Shown piece by piece: positions 25,371 through 37,894 of a DNA stretch of 64,000 nt (its first letter is position 1; every line of letters begins with the position of its first letter). The stretch is taken from assembly GCF_902728265.1 (NCBI RefSeq), contig NZ_CACVBR010000009.1:42116-106115 (forward strand), given 5' to 3'. The stretch comes from Chryseobacterium potabilaquae. Lineage in GTDB: Bacteria > Bacteroidota > Bacteroidia > Flavobacteriales > Weeksellaceae. The position numbers and the translations under genes were made by a program. The notes under the pieces were generated by a model. The model worked only from the letters and a program-made list of their open reading frames with translations, had not been told where the DNA came from and searched no databases.

Positions 25371-27365
25371 ATGAAACTTAAGCACAGTCTGCTGACTCTG
25401 GTAGCCCCACTTCTAATGAATGCACAACAATTAATGACGCCCGAAACTCTTTGGACTTTGAAGAAAGTTGGAGTACAGGTCGTTTCGCCTGATCAATCTT
25501 CCCTTATTTATAAAGTGGGACAAGTTGATCTAAGAACTGAAAAAACAAAAAATGAAAACTATTTTTTAAATGTTTTAAACAATCAGGCAACCAAGCTAGA
25601 TTTGGGTAAAAAAACTTTAATTCAATGGGATAAAAATGGGATATATGCCCAAGAACTAGATAAAATTTTTCTTTCTAAAGATAATGGACAAACTTGGACA
25701 GAATTCTATACGATAGGTGAAGTTGATAATATTGTCATTTCTCCAGATGGGAAAAAGATAGCTTTCAGTAAGCAGGTGTTAGTAGAAAACGTTATGGGGA
25801 AAGATAAGTATAACGACACTCCTAAAACTACAGCTTACATATACAGGGATTTAAACCATAGACATTGGGACTATTTTAATGAAGGAAAATATAATCATGT
25901 TTTTGTGGTTGAAGTTTCGGATAAGGTAGATACGGCAAAAGATTTGTTGGAAGGAAAGCCTTGGGATTCACCGCAAAGGCCCTTTGGTGGGGCGGAAGAT
26001 TTTATATGGACTCCGGATTCCCTACAATTGGTATATGTAACAAAGCCTAAAAGTGGAAAAGAATATGCCACTAGTACGAATACAGATATATTTGTGTACA
26101 ATTTAGCTTCAGGATCTATAAAGAATTTAACAGAGTCTAATAAGGGATATGATGTAAACCCAAAATTTAGTCCTGATGGAAAATCGTTGATTTGGCAAAG
26201 TATGGAAAGAGATGGGTATGAAGCAGATAAAAATGACATTAAGATCATGGATTGGGAATCTGGGAAAGTGTCAAATCTGACAAAAGATTGGGATGAAAGT
26301 GTTTCTGGAGATGTATTTTGGAGCGGGGATGCAAAAACTATCTATTTTACAGCAGCTTTCAGAGGAACAAAACAACTTTTTTCTATAGATCCGAAAACTT
26401 CTAAAACTCAACAAATAACAAAAGGGAACTATGATGTAAATGAAATTTTTGCAGATCAGAAAAATTCATTATTAGTAGGAAGAACAGATATAAATCATGC
26501 CACTGACCTATTCTCTGTCAATACCAAAAACGGAGAAATGAAGCAGGTAACGGAAGTTAATAAAGCAACTTATGATAAACTTGCACAAGGGAAATCTGAA
26601 CTTAAAATGGTGAAAACTTCAGATGGTAAAGAAATGGGAGTATGGTTTCATTATCCGCCCAATTTTAATCCCAATAAAAGATATCCTACATTAGTATATT
26701 GTCAAGGAGGACCACAGTCTGCCCTAACTCAGTTTTTCAGTACACGATGGAACTTTGCACTGATGGCTGCCAATGGATATATCGTAGTAGCACCTAATCG
26801 ACGAGGAATGCCGGGATGGGGGACAAAATGGAATGAGGAAATCTCCAAAGATTGGGGAGGACAGCCTATGAGAGATTATCTTGCAGCAACAGATTATGCA
26901 AAAACATTACCTTATGTGGATGGAGATAGAGTAGCTGCTGTAGGAGCAAGCTATGGAGGCTACAGCGTATTTATGTTGGCAGGTATCCATGAGAATAGAT
27001 TCAAAACGTTCATTGCTCATGACGGATTATTTGATATGAAATCTTGGTATCTTACTACAGAAGAACTATGGTTTGCCAATTGGGACTTAGGATCTCCATG
27101 GGAAAACCCATTGCCAAAAGCATATACAGAATTTAACCCAAGTAATTATGTTGAAAAATGGAATAAACCTATTATGATTGTACAAGGAGGAATAGATTAT
27201 AGAGTTCCTTATGAACAAGGTCAGGAAGCTTTCCAAGCTGCTAAATTAAGAGGTTTAAATACAAAACTAGTCTATTTTCCAAATGAAAACCATTGGGTAC
27301 TTCATCCACAAAATGGATTAGTATGGCAAAGAGAGTTTTTTGAATGGTTAAAAGAAACATTATAA
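25371..27365 (+). CDS. Exported S9-family (prolyl oligopeptidase-type) peptidase
   Basis: A 664-aa serine peptidase. The signal peptide ends near residue 19 (MKLKHSLLTLVAPLLMNAQ). Residues about 30-400 are a WD40-like propeller (repeats such as NPKFSPDGKSLIWQS). The C-terminal alpha/beta hydrolase has the nucleophile Ser527 in GASYGGYS, the acid in IVQGGIDYRVPY and His641 in NENHWVLHP. Members are acylaminoacyl- or dipeptidyl-peptidases that trim peptides in the periplasm of flavobacteria. Its own promoter and terminator make it a single-gene unit. Confidence 0.92.
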   Translation: MKLKHSLLTLVAPLLMNAQQLMTPETLWTLKKVGVQVVSPDQSSLIYKVGQVDLRTEKTKNENYFLNVLNNQATKLDLGKKTLIQWDKNGIYAQELDKIFLSKDNGQTWTEFYTIGEVDNIVISPDGKKIAFSKQVLVENVMGKDKYNDTPKTTAYIYRDLNHRHWDYFNEGKYNHVFVVEVSDKVDTAKDLLEGKPWDSPQRPFGGAEDFIWTPDSLQLVYVTKPKSGKEYATSTNTDIFVYNLASGSIKNLTESNKGYDVNPKFSPDGKSLIWQSMERDGYEADKNDIKIMDWESGKVSNLTKDWDESVSGDVFWSGDAKTIYFTAAFRGTKQLFSIDPKTSKTQQITKGNYDVNEIFADQKNSLLVGRTDINHATDLFSVNTKNGEMKQVTEVNKATYDKLAQGKSELKMVKTSDGKEMGVWFHYPPNFNPNKRYPTLVYCQGGPQSALTQFFSTRWNFALMAANGYIVVAPNRRGMPGWGTKWNEEISKDWGGQPMRDYLAATDYAKTLPYVDGDRVAAVGASYGGYSVFMLAGIHENRFKTFIAHDGLFDMKSWYLTTEELWFANWDLGSPWENPLPKAYTEFNPSNYVEKWNKPIMIVQGGIDYRVPYEQGQEAFQAAKLRGLNTKLVYFPNENHWVLHPQNGLVWQREFFEWLKETL

Positions 27366-27380
27366 AAAATAATAGTAACG

Positions 27381-27403
27381 AACGGGCTTTAGCCCGTTTT
27401 TTT
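27381..27403 (+). terminator. Terminator of the S9 peptidase gene
   Basis: AACGGGC and GCCCGTT form a 7-bp stem around TTTA and are followed by T residues. Confidence 0.85.
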
Positions 27404-27451
27404 GTGGTTCAAATATCTAATAGAGGAGATAAAAATATCTATATTTGAACC

Positions 27452-27940
27452 ATGCAAAATCGAATTTTTTCTTTCCCTCCGATCATTGATGATCATTCTC
27501 GGATTTTAATTTTAGGCTCAATTCCGGGGATTAAGTCATTAGAAAAACAAGAATACTATGCACATCCACAGAACAAATTTTGGAAAATTATATTTGAATT
27601 GTTTGGAGAAGAATTGACGATGGATTACACGGAAAAAATAAATATGTTAAAAAAGAAACAGATTGCACTTTGGGATGTCATAGATTCTTGCGAAAGAAAA
27701 GGCAGTTTAGATTCTGAGATCAGAAATGAGGAGGCCAATCAAATTATTGAGCTCTTAGAAAAATATCCAAATGTTAAAACAATATTTTGTAACGGTGGGA
27801 AATCATATAAAAATTTGCAGAAAATAATAGGGAATAATTTTAAAACTCCCTTTTATTTACTACCCTCTACAAGTCCACTTCATACTATTTCTTTTGAAAG
27901 AAAATTTGAAAGTTGGAAATTGATTTTGAATTATTTATGA
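27452..27940 (+). CDS. Hypoxanthine/uracil-DNA glycosylase (HDG family)
   Basis: A 162-aa protein of the UDG superfamily, HDG (family 6) type. The catalytic-region motif is LGSIPGIKSLEKQEYYAHPQ, followed by FWKIIFELFG and ALWDVIDSCERKGSLDS. The C-terminal motif LPSTSPLHT is the leucine-loop equivalent. HDG enzymes excise hypoxanthine (deaminated adenine) from DNA. Single gene, convergent with the kinase gene at 27993. Confidence 0.88.
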   Translation: MQNRIFSFPPIIDDHSRILILGSIPGIKSLEKQEYYAHPQNKFWKIIFELFGEELTMDYTEKINMLKKKQIALWDVIDSCERKGSLDSEIRNEEANQIIELLEKYPNVKTIFCNGGKSYKNLQKIIGNNFKTPFYLLPSTSPLHTISFERKFESWKLILNYL

Positions 27941-27992
27941 TTTATTTTTCACAAATGCAGGATATGGTATCCGGATATATCAAAAAAATAAA

Positions 27993-29017
27993 TTAAGCTT
28001 TTAAATATTGAGTTAAGCCTTCTAAAAGGCGAAATTGATTTCTTACTCGATCCAAATTATGTTCCGGATATTGAATTGAATAATAAATATTTTCATTCAA
28101 ATAATCCGTTAAAAAACGGATCGCTTGAATATAAATTACAACTTGTGCTGCATATTCTAGATTATTATATTCTTCAGAAGTCAGTTTTTCTTCCAAATGA
28201 AATAAAAAACCTTCCTTTACAGCTTTAAAAATACTAGGATTAAAATTATTAATAGGATTACTACCATCATCTTCATTAGTGATATTACAATAAGAACGAA
28301 TCATATCCCCAAAATCATATAAGATGGTCGAAACAATTACAGTGTCCAAGTCTATTACAGCAATAGGCTCATTATTCTTATTGAAAAGAATATTACTTAT
28401 TTTAGGATCGGCATGAATAATTCTTTTAGGAAGATGATTCTTCTTAACCATTTCTATCCATTGATTAGGAAGGGAAAGAAGTTCATTGGCTAATTTCACT
28501 TCAGATTGGGCATTTTCAAGTAAAATAGGACTTGCATGTTCTAAAGATTTTTTATAATCATTGATTCTCTTCTCAAAGTTGATAAATCCAGGTAATGTTT
28601 CCTGTATTTCTATCAAATCAGGAGTATTAACTGTATCCAAAAAATGGCTAAATGCTTTTGCTGCCCTATAGGCTATTTCAGAAGAAGGGACTTTGAGAAA
28701 TGTTTTGCTATCTTCAATGTAGTTTTGTAATCGCCAGGATTGCTCATTTTCATCGTGAACTAAGAACTCCTGAGTGGAGGACGCAATAGGATCAATAATG
28801 ATAAGCTCATAACGATGAGATTGCAACAAACAATTGATGAGCAAATGATTGGTGATAATAATGGTCGGATTTTTAAAAATTTGCTGATTAATATTTTGAA
28901 GAATATATTTTTTATTGGTATCATTATTTTCTAAAATATAGGTAGAATTAATGAGCCCATCTGTAATAGGATTAACCGTATAATTGGTTGTATTAATAAA
29001 TTTTCGGACAATAGTAT

Positions 29018-29027
<10 letters not shown>
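27993..29027 (-). CDS. NahK-like sugar kinase (APH fold)
   Basis: A 344-aa kinase with the aminoglycoside phosphotransferase fold. The catalytic loop is IIHADPKISNILF and the metal-binding segment is VIDLDTVIVSTILYDFGD, both close to N-acetylhexosamine 1-kinase (NahK). Near the N-terminus TDGLINSTYIL and KYILQNINQQIF fit the phosphate and Lys sites. The gene overlaps the nucleotidyltransferase upstream by 10 bases and is third in a unit with a GH109 glycosidase. Together they fit salvage of GalNAc/GlcNAc: release, C1 phosphorylation, activation to NDP-sugar. The kinase class is firm; the sugar is inferred. Confidence 0.78.
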
Positions 29028-32022
<2,995 letters not shown>

Positions 32023-32109
32023 AGGTGTATATTTTCAATGCTAAAATAAAAAAATATATAGCAAAACTTATGGAAAATACGAGTGTTTTTATATGATTTT
32101 AAATAATAC

Positions 32110-32141
32110 TTGACAAAGGGGGTATGAATGTCGTATATTTG
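32110..32141 (+). promoter_or_regulatory. Flavobacterial promoter of queA
   Basis: TTG (32110-32112), 21 bases, then TATATTTG (32134-32141) followed by CA. This matches the TTG-N17-23-TAnnTTTG consensus well and lies 58 bases before the ATG. Confidence 0.7.
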
Positions 32142-32198
32142 CACCTCAAAAAATTACAGCTTACAGTTGTACTAAATTTTTAAACCGTAATTTAAAAA

Positions 32199-33248
32199 AT
32201 GAAAACATCCGATTTTAATTTTGATCTTCCTGCGGAATTATTAGCAGAACACCCATCAGAGCACAGAGACGAAGCGAGATTAATGGTTTTAAACAGAAAA
32301 ACAGAAACCATTGAGCACAAGTTGTTTAAAGATGTGGTAGATTATTTCGACGAAAAAGATCTATTTATTTTTAATAATACGAAAGTATTTCCTGCACGTC
32401 TTTATGGAAATAAAGAAAAAACAGGAGCAAAGATTGAAGTTTTTCTTTTAAGAGAACTTGATAAAGAAACACGTGTGTGGGATGTATTAGTAGATCCGGC
32501 TAGAAAGATTAGAATTGGTAATAAATTATTCTTTACTGAAGATGAATCTTTGGTGGCTGAGGTTATCGATAACACGACTTCAAGAGGGAGAACTTTGAGA
32601 TTCTTATTTGATGGTTCTTATGATGAATTCCGAACTAAATTGAAAGAACTAGGAGAAACTCCACTTCCAAAATATATTAAAAGAGCAGTTGAGCCTGAAG
32701 ATGCTGAAAGATATCAAACGATCTATGCAAAAGTAGAAGGAGCTGTAGCAGCTCCGACAGCAGGACTTCACTTCTCTAAACATTTAATGAAGAGATTAGA
32801 AATTAAAGGAATTGATTTCGCGGAAATTACACTTCACGTAGGATTAGGTACTTTTAATCCTATAGAAGTTGAAGACCTTTCTAAGCATAAAATGGAATCT
32901 GAAGAAATCACGATCGATGAGAGAAATGCTGAGATTATTAATAATGCAGTAGATGCTCATAGAAGAGTTTGTGCAGTAGGTACAACTACGATGAGAGCAC
33001 TGGAAACTTCAGTATCTTCCAATAAGAAAATTTCTGCTTTTCATGGGTGGACTAATAAATTTATCTATCCACCTCATGACTTTGGTGTTGCCAATTCAAT
33101 GATTACGAATTTCCATACTCCAAAATCTACATTAATTATGATGATTGCAGCATTTGCAGGGAGGGATTTTATAATGCATGCTTATGAAGAGGCTGTAAAA
33201 GAGAAGTATAAATTCTACTCTTACGGAGATGCAATGTTAATTTTATAA
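32199..33248 (+). CDS. queA: tRNA preQ1(34) S-adenosylmethionine ribosyltransferase-isomerase
   Basis: A 349-aa QueA. Typical blocks are [20 protein letters not shown] at the N-terminus, [50 protein letters not shown] and the final [18 protein letters not shown]. It transfers and isomerises the ribosyl part of SAM onto preQ1 in tRNA to make epoxyqueuosine. Has its own promoter; rlmN follows by 69 bases with a hairpin between. Confidence 0.95.
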   Translation: MKTSDFNFDLPAELLAEHPSEHRDEARLMVLNRKTETIEHKLFKDVVDYFDEKDLFIFNNTKVFPARLYGNKEKTGAKIEVFLLRELDKETRVWDVLVDPARKIRIGNKLFFTEDESLVAEVIDNTTSRGRTLRFLFDGSYDEFRTKLKELGETPLPKYIKRAVEPEDAERYQTIYAKVEGAVAAPTAGLHFSKHLMKRLEIKGIDFAEITLHVGLGTFNPIEVEDLSKHKMESEEITIDERNAEIINNAVDAHRRVCAVGTTTMRALETSVSSNKKISAFHGWTNKFIYPPHDFGVANSMITNFHTPKSTLIMMIAAFAGRDFIMHAYEEAVKEKYKFYSYGDAMLIL

Positions 33249-33265
33249 AAGATATTAAGGCAAAG

Positions 33266-33292
33266 AGCTGCAAAGCAATAGCTTTTGCAGCT
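33266..33292 (+). repeat. Hairpin between queA and rlmN
   Basis: AGCTGCAAA (33266-33274) pairs with TTTGCAGCT (33284-33292). No T-run follows, so it is not a classical terminator; it may adjust rlmN expression or mRNA stability. Confidence 0.5.
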
Positions 33293-33317
33293 TACCGCCT
33301 GAAATCTATAATTCATA

Positions 33318-34352
33318 ATGAAAGATATTAGAACTTTATCACTGGATCAGCTCAAAGATTATTTTGTTTCTTTGGGAGAAAAACCGTTCCGTGCGAAGCA
33401 GGTTTATGACTGGTTATGGAGCAAAAATCTCCATTCGATTGATGAAATGACAAATCTTTCAAAACCTCTTCGTGAAAGAATCGCTGAAGAGTATACAATC
33501 AATCCTGTTTCTGTTGATCAACTTCAAAAAAGTACAGATGGAACAATTAAAAATGGAGTAAAACTTCATGATGGTTTAATGGTGGAATCTGTATTAATTC
33601 CAACCGAGACCAGAACTACAGCATGTGTTTCTTCACAAGTAGGATGCTCATTAAACTGCGAATTTTGTGCAACAGCTCGACTGAAAAGAATGAGAAATCT
33701 TGAAGTGGCTGAAATTGTGGATCAGGTAGCTTTGATTGATAGTCAGAGTAGAATGTATTTTGAGAGACCCCTTTCCAATATTGTATTTATGGGCATGGGA
33801 GAACCCATGATGAATTATAAAAATGTGGTGGAAGCAATCAGAAAAATTACGCAGCCGGAAGGCTTGGGCATGTCTCCACGAAGAATTACAGTATCTACAT
33901 CTGGAATTCCTAAAATGATCAAAATGCTTGCGGATGATGATTTAAGGGTAAAACTCGCATTATCCCTTCATTCTGCCATTGAGTCAAAGCGTAATGAAAT
34001 TATGCCTTTCTCGGATAAGTTTCCTTTAACAGACATTATGGAAGCTCTTCAGTATTGGTATAAAAAAACAGGTTCTGTAATTACTTTTGAATACTGTGTC
34101 TGGAAAAATATTAATGATAAGGATGAAGATATTAAAGCTTTAATAAAATATTGCAAACAAGTTCCTTCCAAAGTTAATTTAATACAGTACAACCCTATTG
34201 GAGAAGGTAAGTACGATCAATGTAACAAACAAGCAGAAGATAATTATGTTCGTCAGCTTGAGGCTTCAGGGGTAACTGTGATGATCCGAAAGAGTAGAGG
34301 AGGAGATATTGATGCTGCATGCGGTCAGCTGGCTAATAAAGCAACTGATTAA
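33318..34352 (+). CDS. rlmN: 23S rRNA / tRNA (adenine-C2) methyltransferase
   Basis: A 344-aa radical SAM methyltransferase. The iron-sulfur motif CxxxCxxC reads GCSLNCEFCATARLKRM. The methyl-carrying Cys lies near the C-terminus in DIDAACGQLA, and the N-terminal dimer region has GEKPFRAKQVYDWLW. It methylates A2503 of 23S rRNA and A37 of some tRNAs via a methyl-cysteine intermediate. Follows queA, the two forming an RNA-modification pair. Confidence 0.95.
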   Translation: MKDIRTLSLDQLKDYFVSLGEKPFRAKQVYDWLWSKNLHSIDEMTNLSKPLRERIAEEYTINPVSVDQLQKSTDGTIKNGVKLHDGLMVESVLIPTETRTTACVSSQVGCSLNCEFCATARLKRMRNLEVAEIVDQVALIDSQSRMYFERPLSNIVFMGMGEPMMNYKNVVEAIRKITQPEGLGMSPRRITVSTSGIPKMIKMLADDDLRVKLALSLHSAIESKRNEIMPFSDKFPLTDIMEALQYWYKKTGSVITFEYCVWKNINDKDEDIKALIKYCKQVPSKVNLIQYNPIGEGKYDQCNKQAEDNYVRQLEASGVTVMIRKSRGGDIDAACGQLANKATD

Positions 34353-34401
34353 AATTTTATTAAAAAACATAAAAATTATTCTTAACGTTTTCTTAAAATC
34401 T

Positions 34402-34409
34402 TAAATTTG
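34402..34409 (+). promoter_or_regulatory. Putative -7 element of the hydroxylase gene
   Basis: TAAATTTG followed by CA, 18 bases before the ATG at 34428. Confidence 0.4.
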
Positions 34410-34427
34410 CATTAAATAAGTAAACAA

Positions 34428-35366
34428 ATGATGGATTACTTTTTGGGCGAAGATGGATTAGAAAATGTCTATTCATGGTCTATTCCTATTCACGCCACTG
34501 TTATTTTAGCAGAGATGATTTATAGTCATGTTTCTGAAGCTAAACTGTACGATAGAAAAGATGTTGCAACGAGTGTTTATCTTGCTTTGATGAACTTCGG
34601 ATTGGATATTGTGATGAAAGCATTCGCGATGGGAGTTATGTTTTTCTTTTACTCTCACCGGTTATTTACATGGGATTTCACGATTTGGTATTGGCTAATT
34701 TGCTTTATTATAACTGATTTTGCTTATTATGTACTACATTATGTAGATCATCATTCTAGAGCATTTTGGGCCGTTCATATTACCCATCATAATTCTGAAT
34801 ATTTTAATTTAACAACAGGTTTTAGAAGCCCTGTTTTGCAACCATTATATAGATATTTATATTTTTCGCCATTAGCTTTTTTAGGCTTTAATCCTTGGCA
34901 TATTATGGTGGTGTATGCAATTGGACAGGTATATGGAACGTGGGTTCATACACAAACGGTGAAAAGTATGGGCTTTTTAGAATATATTTTAGTGACACCT
35001 TCTCATCACCGTGTTCATCATGCTTGTAATATCAAATATTTAGATAGAAATATGGGAATGTGTCTTATTATTTGGGACAAAATATTTGGAACTTTTGAAA
35101 AAGAAGATCCAAACGTTCCTGTTAAATATGGGATTTATCCTAAAATGCCTGATAATAAACCGGATACGGTTCTTTTATATGAATGGAGGAAAATTTGGAA
35201 AGATATTAAACAACCAGGATTAAAGTTTTCAGATCGGATCAATTATATTTTTAATTCACCAGGATGGAGGCATGATGGAACTGGAAAAACAGTAAGACAA
35301 TATCAAAAAGAATACTGGTCTAAAAAATTAATGAAAAAAGAACAAAACAAAAGAAAAACGGCTTAA
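34428..35366 (+). CDS. Sterol desaturase / fatty acid hydroxylase-family protein
   Basis: A 312-aa integral membrane di-iron protein. Histidine boxes occur in order: HYVDHHSR, HITHHNSEYFN and HRVHHACN, with four or so membrane helices around them. Such enzymes hydroxylate or desaturate lipids. The bacterial substrate is unknown; a carotenoid, sphingolipid or ornithine-lipid role is possible. The gene begins with two ATGs, either of which could be used. Ends at a terminator. Confidence 0.88.
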   Translation: MMDYFLGEDGLENVYSWSIPIHATVILAEMIYSHVSEAKLYDRKDVATSVYLALMNFGLDIVMKAFAMGVMFFFYSHRLFTWDFTIWYWLICFIITDFAYYVLHYVDHHSRAFWAVHITHHNSEYFNLTTGFRSPVLQPLYRYLYFSPLAFLGFNPWHIMVVYAIGQVYGTWVHTQTVKSMGFLEYILVTPSHHRVHHACNIKYLDRNMGMCLIIWDKIFGTFEKEDPNVPVKYGIYPKMPDNKPDTVLLYEWRKIWKDIKQPGLKFSDRINYIFNSPGWRHDGTGKTVRQYQKEYWSKKLMKKEQNKRKTA

Positions 35367-35420
35367 ATTCAAAATAAGCACATGAAATTATGATTTCAAT
35401 AAAAATCTATAAAATAGTTG

Positions 35421-35445
35421 GACAGGTGAATGCCTGTCTTTTTTT
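35421..35445 (+). terminator. Terminator after the hydroxylase gene
   Basis: GACAGG (35421-35426) pairs with CCTGTC (35433-35438), followed by seven T residues. Confidence 0.75.
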
Positions 35446-35535
35446 GTAAGTAGAAGGAACCTAGAATGAGATTGTTCAAAAGATAGCATATAGAACAATT
35501 GATTGTGGGTAAAGAATTTTAGTTATTTTTATTTC

Positions 35536-36414
35536 ATGAAAAAATTATTTCTTATTTTCTGTTTGGGGATGTCTCATTTAGTATTTTCCCAGCAGACTGA
35601 TTTTCTCAAAATTAAAAAATATAGGGTCAGCTATTTAAGTGATAGCATTCAAGAAACTTCTGGTCTCAGTATTTTTAATGGAAAACTATTTACTTTTAAT
35701 GATAGTGGAAATAAGCCTCAACTTTTTGAACTTGATAAAACAACAGGAAAGATTATTAATACATTAGAAATTAATGCTAAAAATAAGGATTGGGAGGCTT
35801 TAACGAATGATGGTGAGCATTTTTATATAGGAGACTTTGGAAATAATGGAGGTGCAAGAAAAGATTTAGAGATTTATAAAATTCCTTTTAAAGAAGATAA
35901 ATTAGAAAACGATTCTATCACTCTTATTTCGTTTTATTATCCGGAACAAACAGAGTTTATTCCTCGATATTACAAAAACGATTTTGATGCAGAAGCAATG
36001 ATCTATTTGAATAAAAAATTGCACATTTTTACAAAAGAGTGGGCATCAAAATCGACTTCTCACTATATCGTAAATCCCGAAATAAAAGAAAAGCAAAAAG
36101 CCGAAAAAGTAGAGTCTTTTAAAACCAATTTTGTAGTAACAGATGCTGCTTATTTTGATAAAAAACTTTATTTAATTGGATATACAAAAAAAACAGAAGT
36201 GTTTTTGGATATTTTTGATGAGACGGAACCGGGAATGTTTTTTACAAAAGCTCCCCGGCATTATTATTTAGGAAGTGCTTTGTCTATTGGCCAAATAGAG
36301 GGCATTGCTGTTGGCAATGTAGGGATTTATATTTCCGGCGAAAAGTTTAATTCACCTTTGGGAGGAACGAAACCCAGTTTTTATTTTGTACCTAAAGAAA
36401 AACTCAAAGATTAA
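35536..36414 (+). CDS. Exported protein of unknown function, propeller-like
   Basis: A 292-aa protein with signal peptide (MKKLFLIFCLGMSHLVFSQQ). The body shows KRYRVSYLSDSIQETSGLSI-like and WEALTNDGEHFYIGDFGNN segments, then DAEAMIYL and IGQIEGIAVG, which resemble SdiA-regulated / phytase-like propellers with an 'ETSGL ... DFEAL' pattern. No catalytic assignment. An upstream in-frame ATG at 35503 would add 11 residues before the signal peptide and is unlikely. Confidence 0.7.
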   Translation: MKKLFLIFCLGMSHLVFSQQTDFLKIKKYRVSYLSDSIQETSGLSIFNGKLFTFNDSGNKPQLFELDKTTGKIINTLEINAKNKDWEALTNDGEHFYIGDFGNNGGARKDLEIYKIPFKEDKLENDSITLISFYYPEQTEFIPRYYKNDFDAEAMIYLNKKLHIFTKEWASKSTSHYIVNPEIKEKQKAEKVESFKTNFVVTDAAYFDKKLYLIGYTKKTEVFLDIFDETEPGMFFTKAPRHYYLGSALSIGQIEGIAVGNVGIYISGEKFNSPLGGTKPSFYFVPKEKLKD

Positions 36415-36483
36415 TTTATCTTAAAATTGATTGAAAAAAATTATCTTTGTGGAAATTAATAAATTATCTATCATTCGAAGATT

Positions 36484-37461
36484 GTGGCGAATACTGTAGA
36501 AGAAATAAAACGACCCATCAATGAGGAAATGAAACTTTTTGAACAAAAGTTTTATGAATCTATGCAGAGTAAAGTTCCTTTATTAGATAAAGTAACTCGT
36601 TTCATCGTTACTACTAAAGGTAAGCAGATGCGTCCTATGTTTGTATTTCTCTGTGCAAAACTTGTTGAAAATGTAAATGAAAAGACCTATCGAGGAGCCT
36701 CAATGATCGAGCTGATTCATACGGCAACTTTGGTACATGATGATGTGGTAGATGAAAGTTTTAAAAGACGTAACTTTTTTTCGATAAATGCTTTATGGAA
36801 AAATAAAATTGCTGTTTTGGTAGGTGATTACCTTTTATCAAAGTCAGTGTTATTGTCTACTGATTATAAAGATTATGATTTACTGGGAGTAATTTCAAGA
36901 ACTATTAGGGAAATGTCCGAAGGAGAGCTTCTCCAATTGGAAAAAGCAAGAAAATTAGATATTACTGAAGATGTTTATTATGAAATTATTCGACAAAAAA
37001 CGGCTACTTTAATTGCTGCTTGTTGTGAGATTGGGGTGTTATCGAATGGGGCTGATGAAAACCTCGCTAAAAAAATGCAGAATTTTGGAACCTATACAGG
37101 GATGGCTTTTCAGATTAAAGATGATTTATTTGATTATTTGAGTTCAAACGTTATTGGAAAACCTGTGGGGATTGATATCAAAGAACAAAAAATGACATTG
37201 CCTTTGATTTATACATTAAAAACCGCTAGTGAATCGGATAGGAAATACTATTTTAATACAATTAAAAGGTATAACAATGATAAAAGTAGAGTAAAAGAAC
37301 TCATTACTTTTGTGAAAAATTCCGGAGGTCTTGATTATGCTATTAGTGTAATGAAAGATTTTCAACAAAAAGCAAAAGACATTCTGGATGAATTTCCTGA
37401 CTCAGACGCTAAAAAATCGTTACATATTATGTTGGATTATGTAATAGAAAGAAAATTTTAA
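36484..37461 (+). CDS. Polyprenyl (octaprenyl-type) diphosphate synthase
   Basis: A 325-aa trans-prenyltransferase. The first Asp-rich motif lies in LIHTATLVHDDVVDES and the second in AFQIKDDLFDYL. GKQMRPMFVFLCAKL is the usual N-terminal substrate block. It builds the side chain of menaquinone from IPP units. The start codon is GTG at 36484; no ATG in frame would leave the conserved N-terminus intact. A -7-like TATCTTTG lies at 36442-36449. Convergent with a small membrane gene one base beyond its stop. Confidence 0.9.
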   Translation: MANTVEEIKRPINEEMKLFEQKFYESMQSKVPLLDKVTRFIVTTKGKQMRPMFVFLCAKLVENVNEKTYRGASMIELIHTATLVHDDVVDESFKRRNFFSINALWKNKIAVLVGDYLLSKSVLLSTDYKDYDLLGVISRTIREMSEGELLQLEKARKLDITEDVYYEIIRQKTATLIAACCEIGVLSNGADENLAKKMQNFGTYTGMAFQIKDDLFDYLSSNVIGKPVGIDIKEQKMTLPLIYTLKTASESDRKYYFNTIKRYNNDKSRVKELITFVKNSGGLDYAISVMKDFQQKAKDILDEFPDSDAKKSLHIMLDYVIERKF

Positions 37462-37462
37462 A

Positions 37463-37765
37463 CTAAATTATATTCATTGTTACGATGATTACTGCCAGTA
37501 CAATGCAAAATAATGCAATTAAAAATGAATAATCTGCAATATCCTCAAATCTATTTCTGCGTTCTTCACTTTTTGCTCTGATAGATAAAAAAGAAAAAAA
37601 GCAACTAAAAGCAAAAAAGATACACGCAATTCCTGCAAATTCATCTAAATGAGTACTATGACTAATTTTAGAGATTTTCAAAGAAGTGATGATTACTAAT
37701 GAAAATCCTAAAAGATTGCTAGAGGCATTCAGAATATGAGATGATTTTTTTTCCATCATATACAA
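37463..37765 (-). CDS. Small membrane protein, unrecognised
   Basis: A 100-aa protein with two to three hydrophobic segments (LLGFSLVIITSLKI; EFAGIACIFFAFSCFFSFL; FLIALFCIVLAVIIVTM) separated by a charged loop with RAKSEERRNRFEDIADYS. The pattern fits a conserved flavobacterial small membrane protein of unknown role. Any of the first three ATGs (37765, 37759, 37756) could be the start. Its stop is one base from the convergent prenyltransferase stop. Confidence 0.65.
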   Translation of the reverse strand: MYMMEKKSSHILNASSNLLGFSLVIITSLKISKISHSTHLDEFAGIACIFFAFSCFFSFLSIRAKSEERRNRFEDIADYSFLIALFCIVLAVIIVTMNII

Positions 37766-37894
37766 ATTTACTCAAAATAAATTACACTATTTTCTATTAT
37801 CAAATTTTTAAAAAAGATTATTGAAAATTAAAATTAATTTAAAAAGTGTATATTAGCAAAATACTTCGAGAATTAAAAAAATTATATTTTGGCT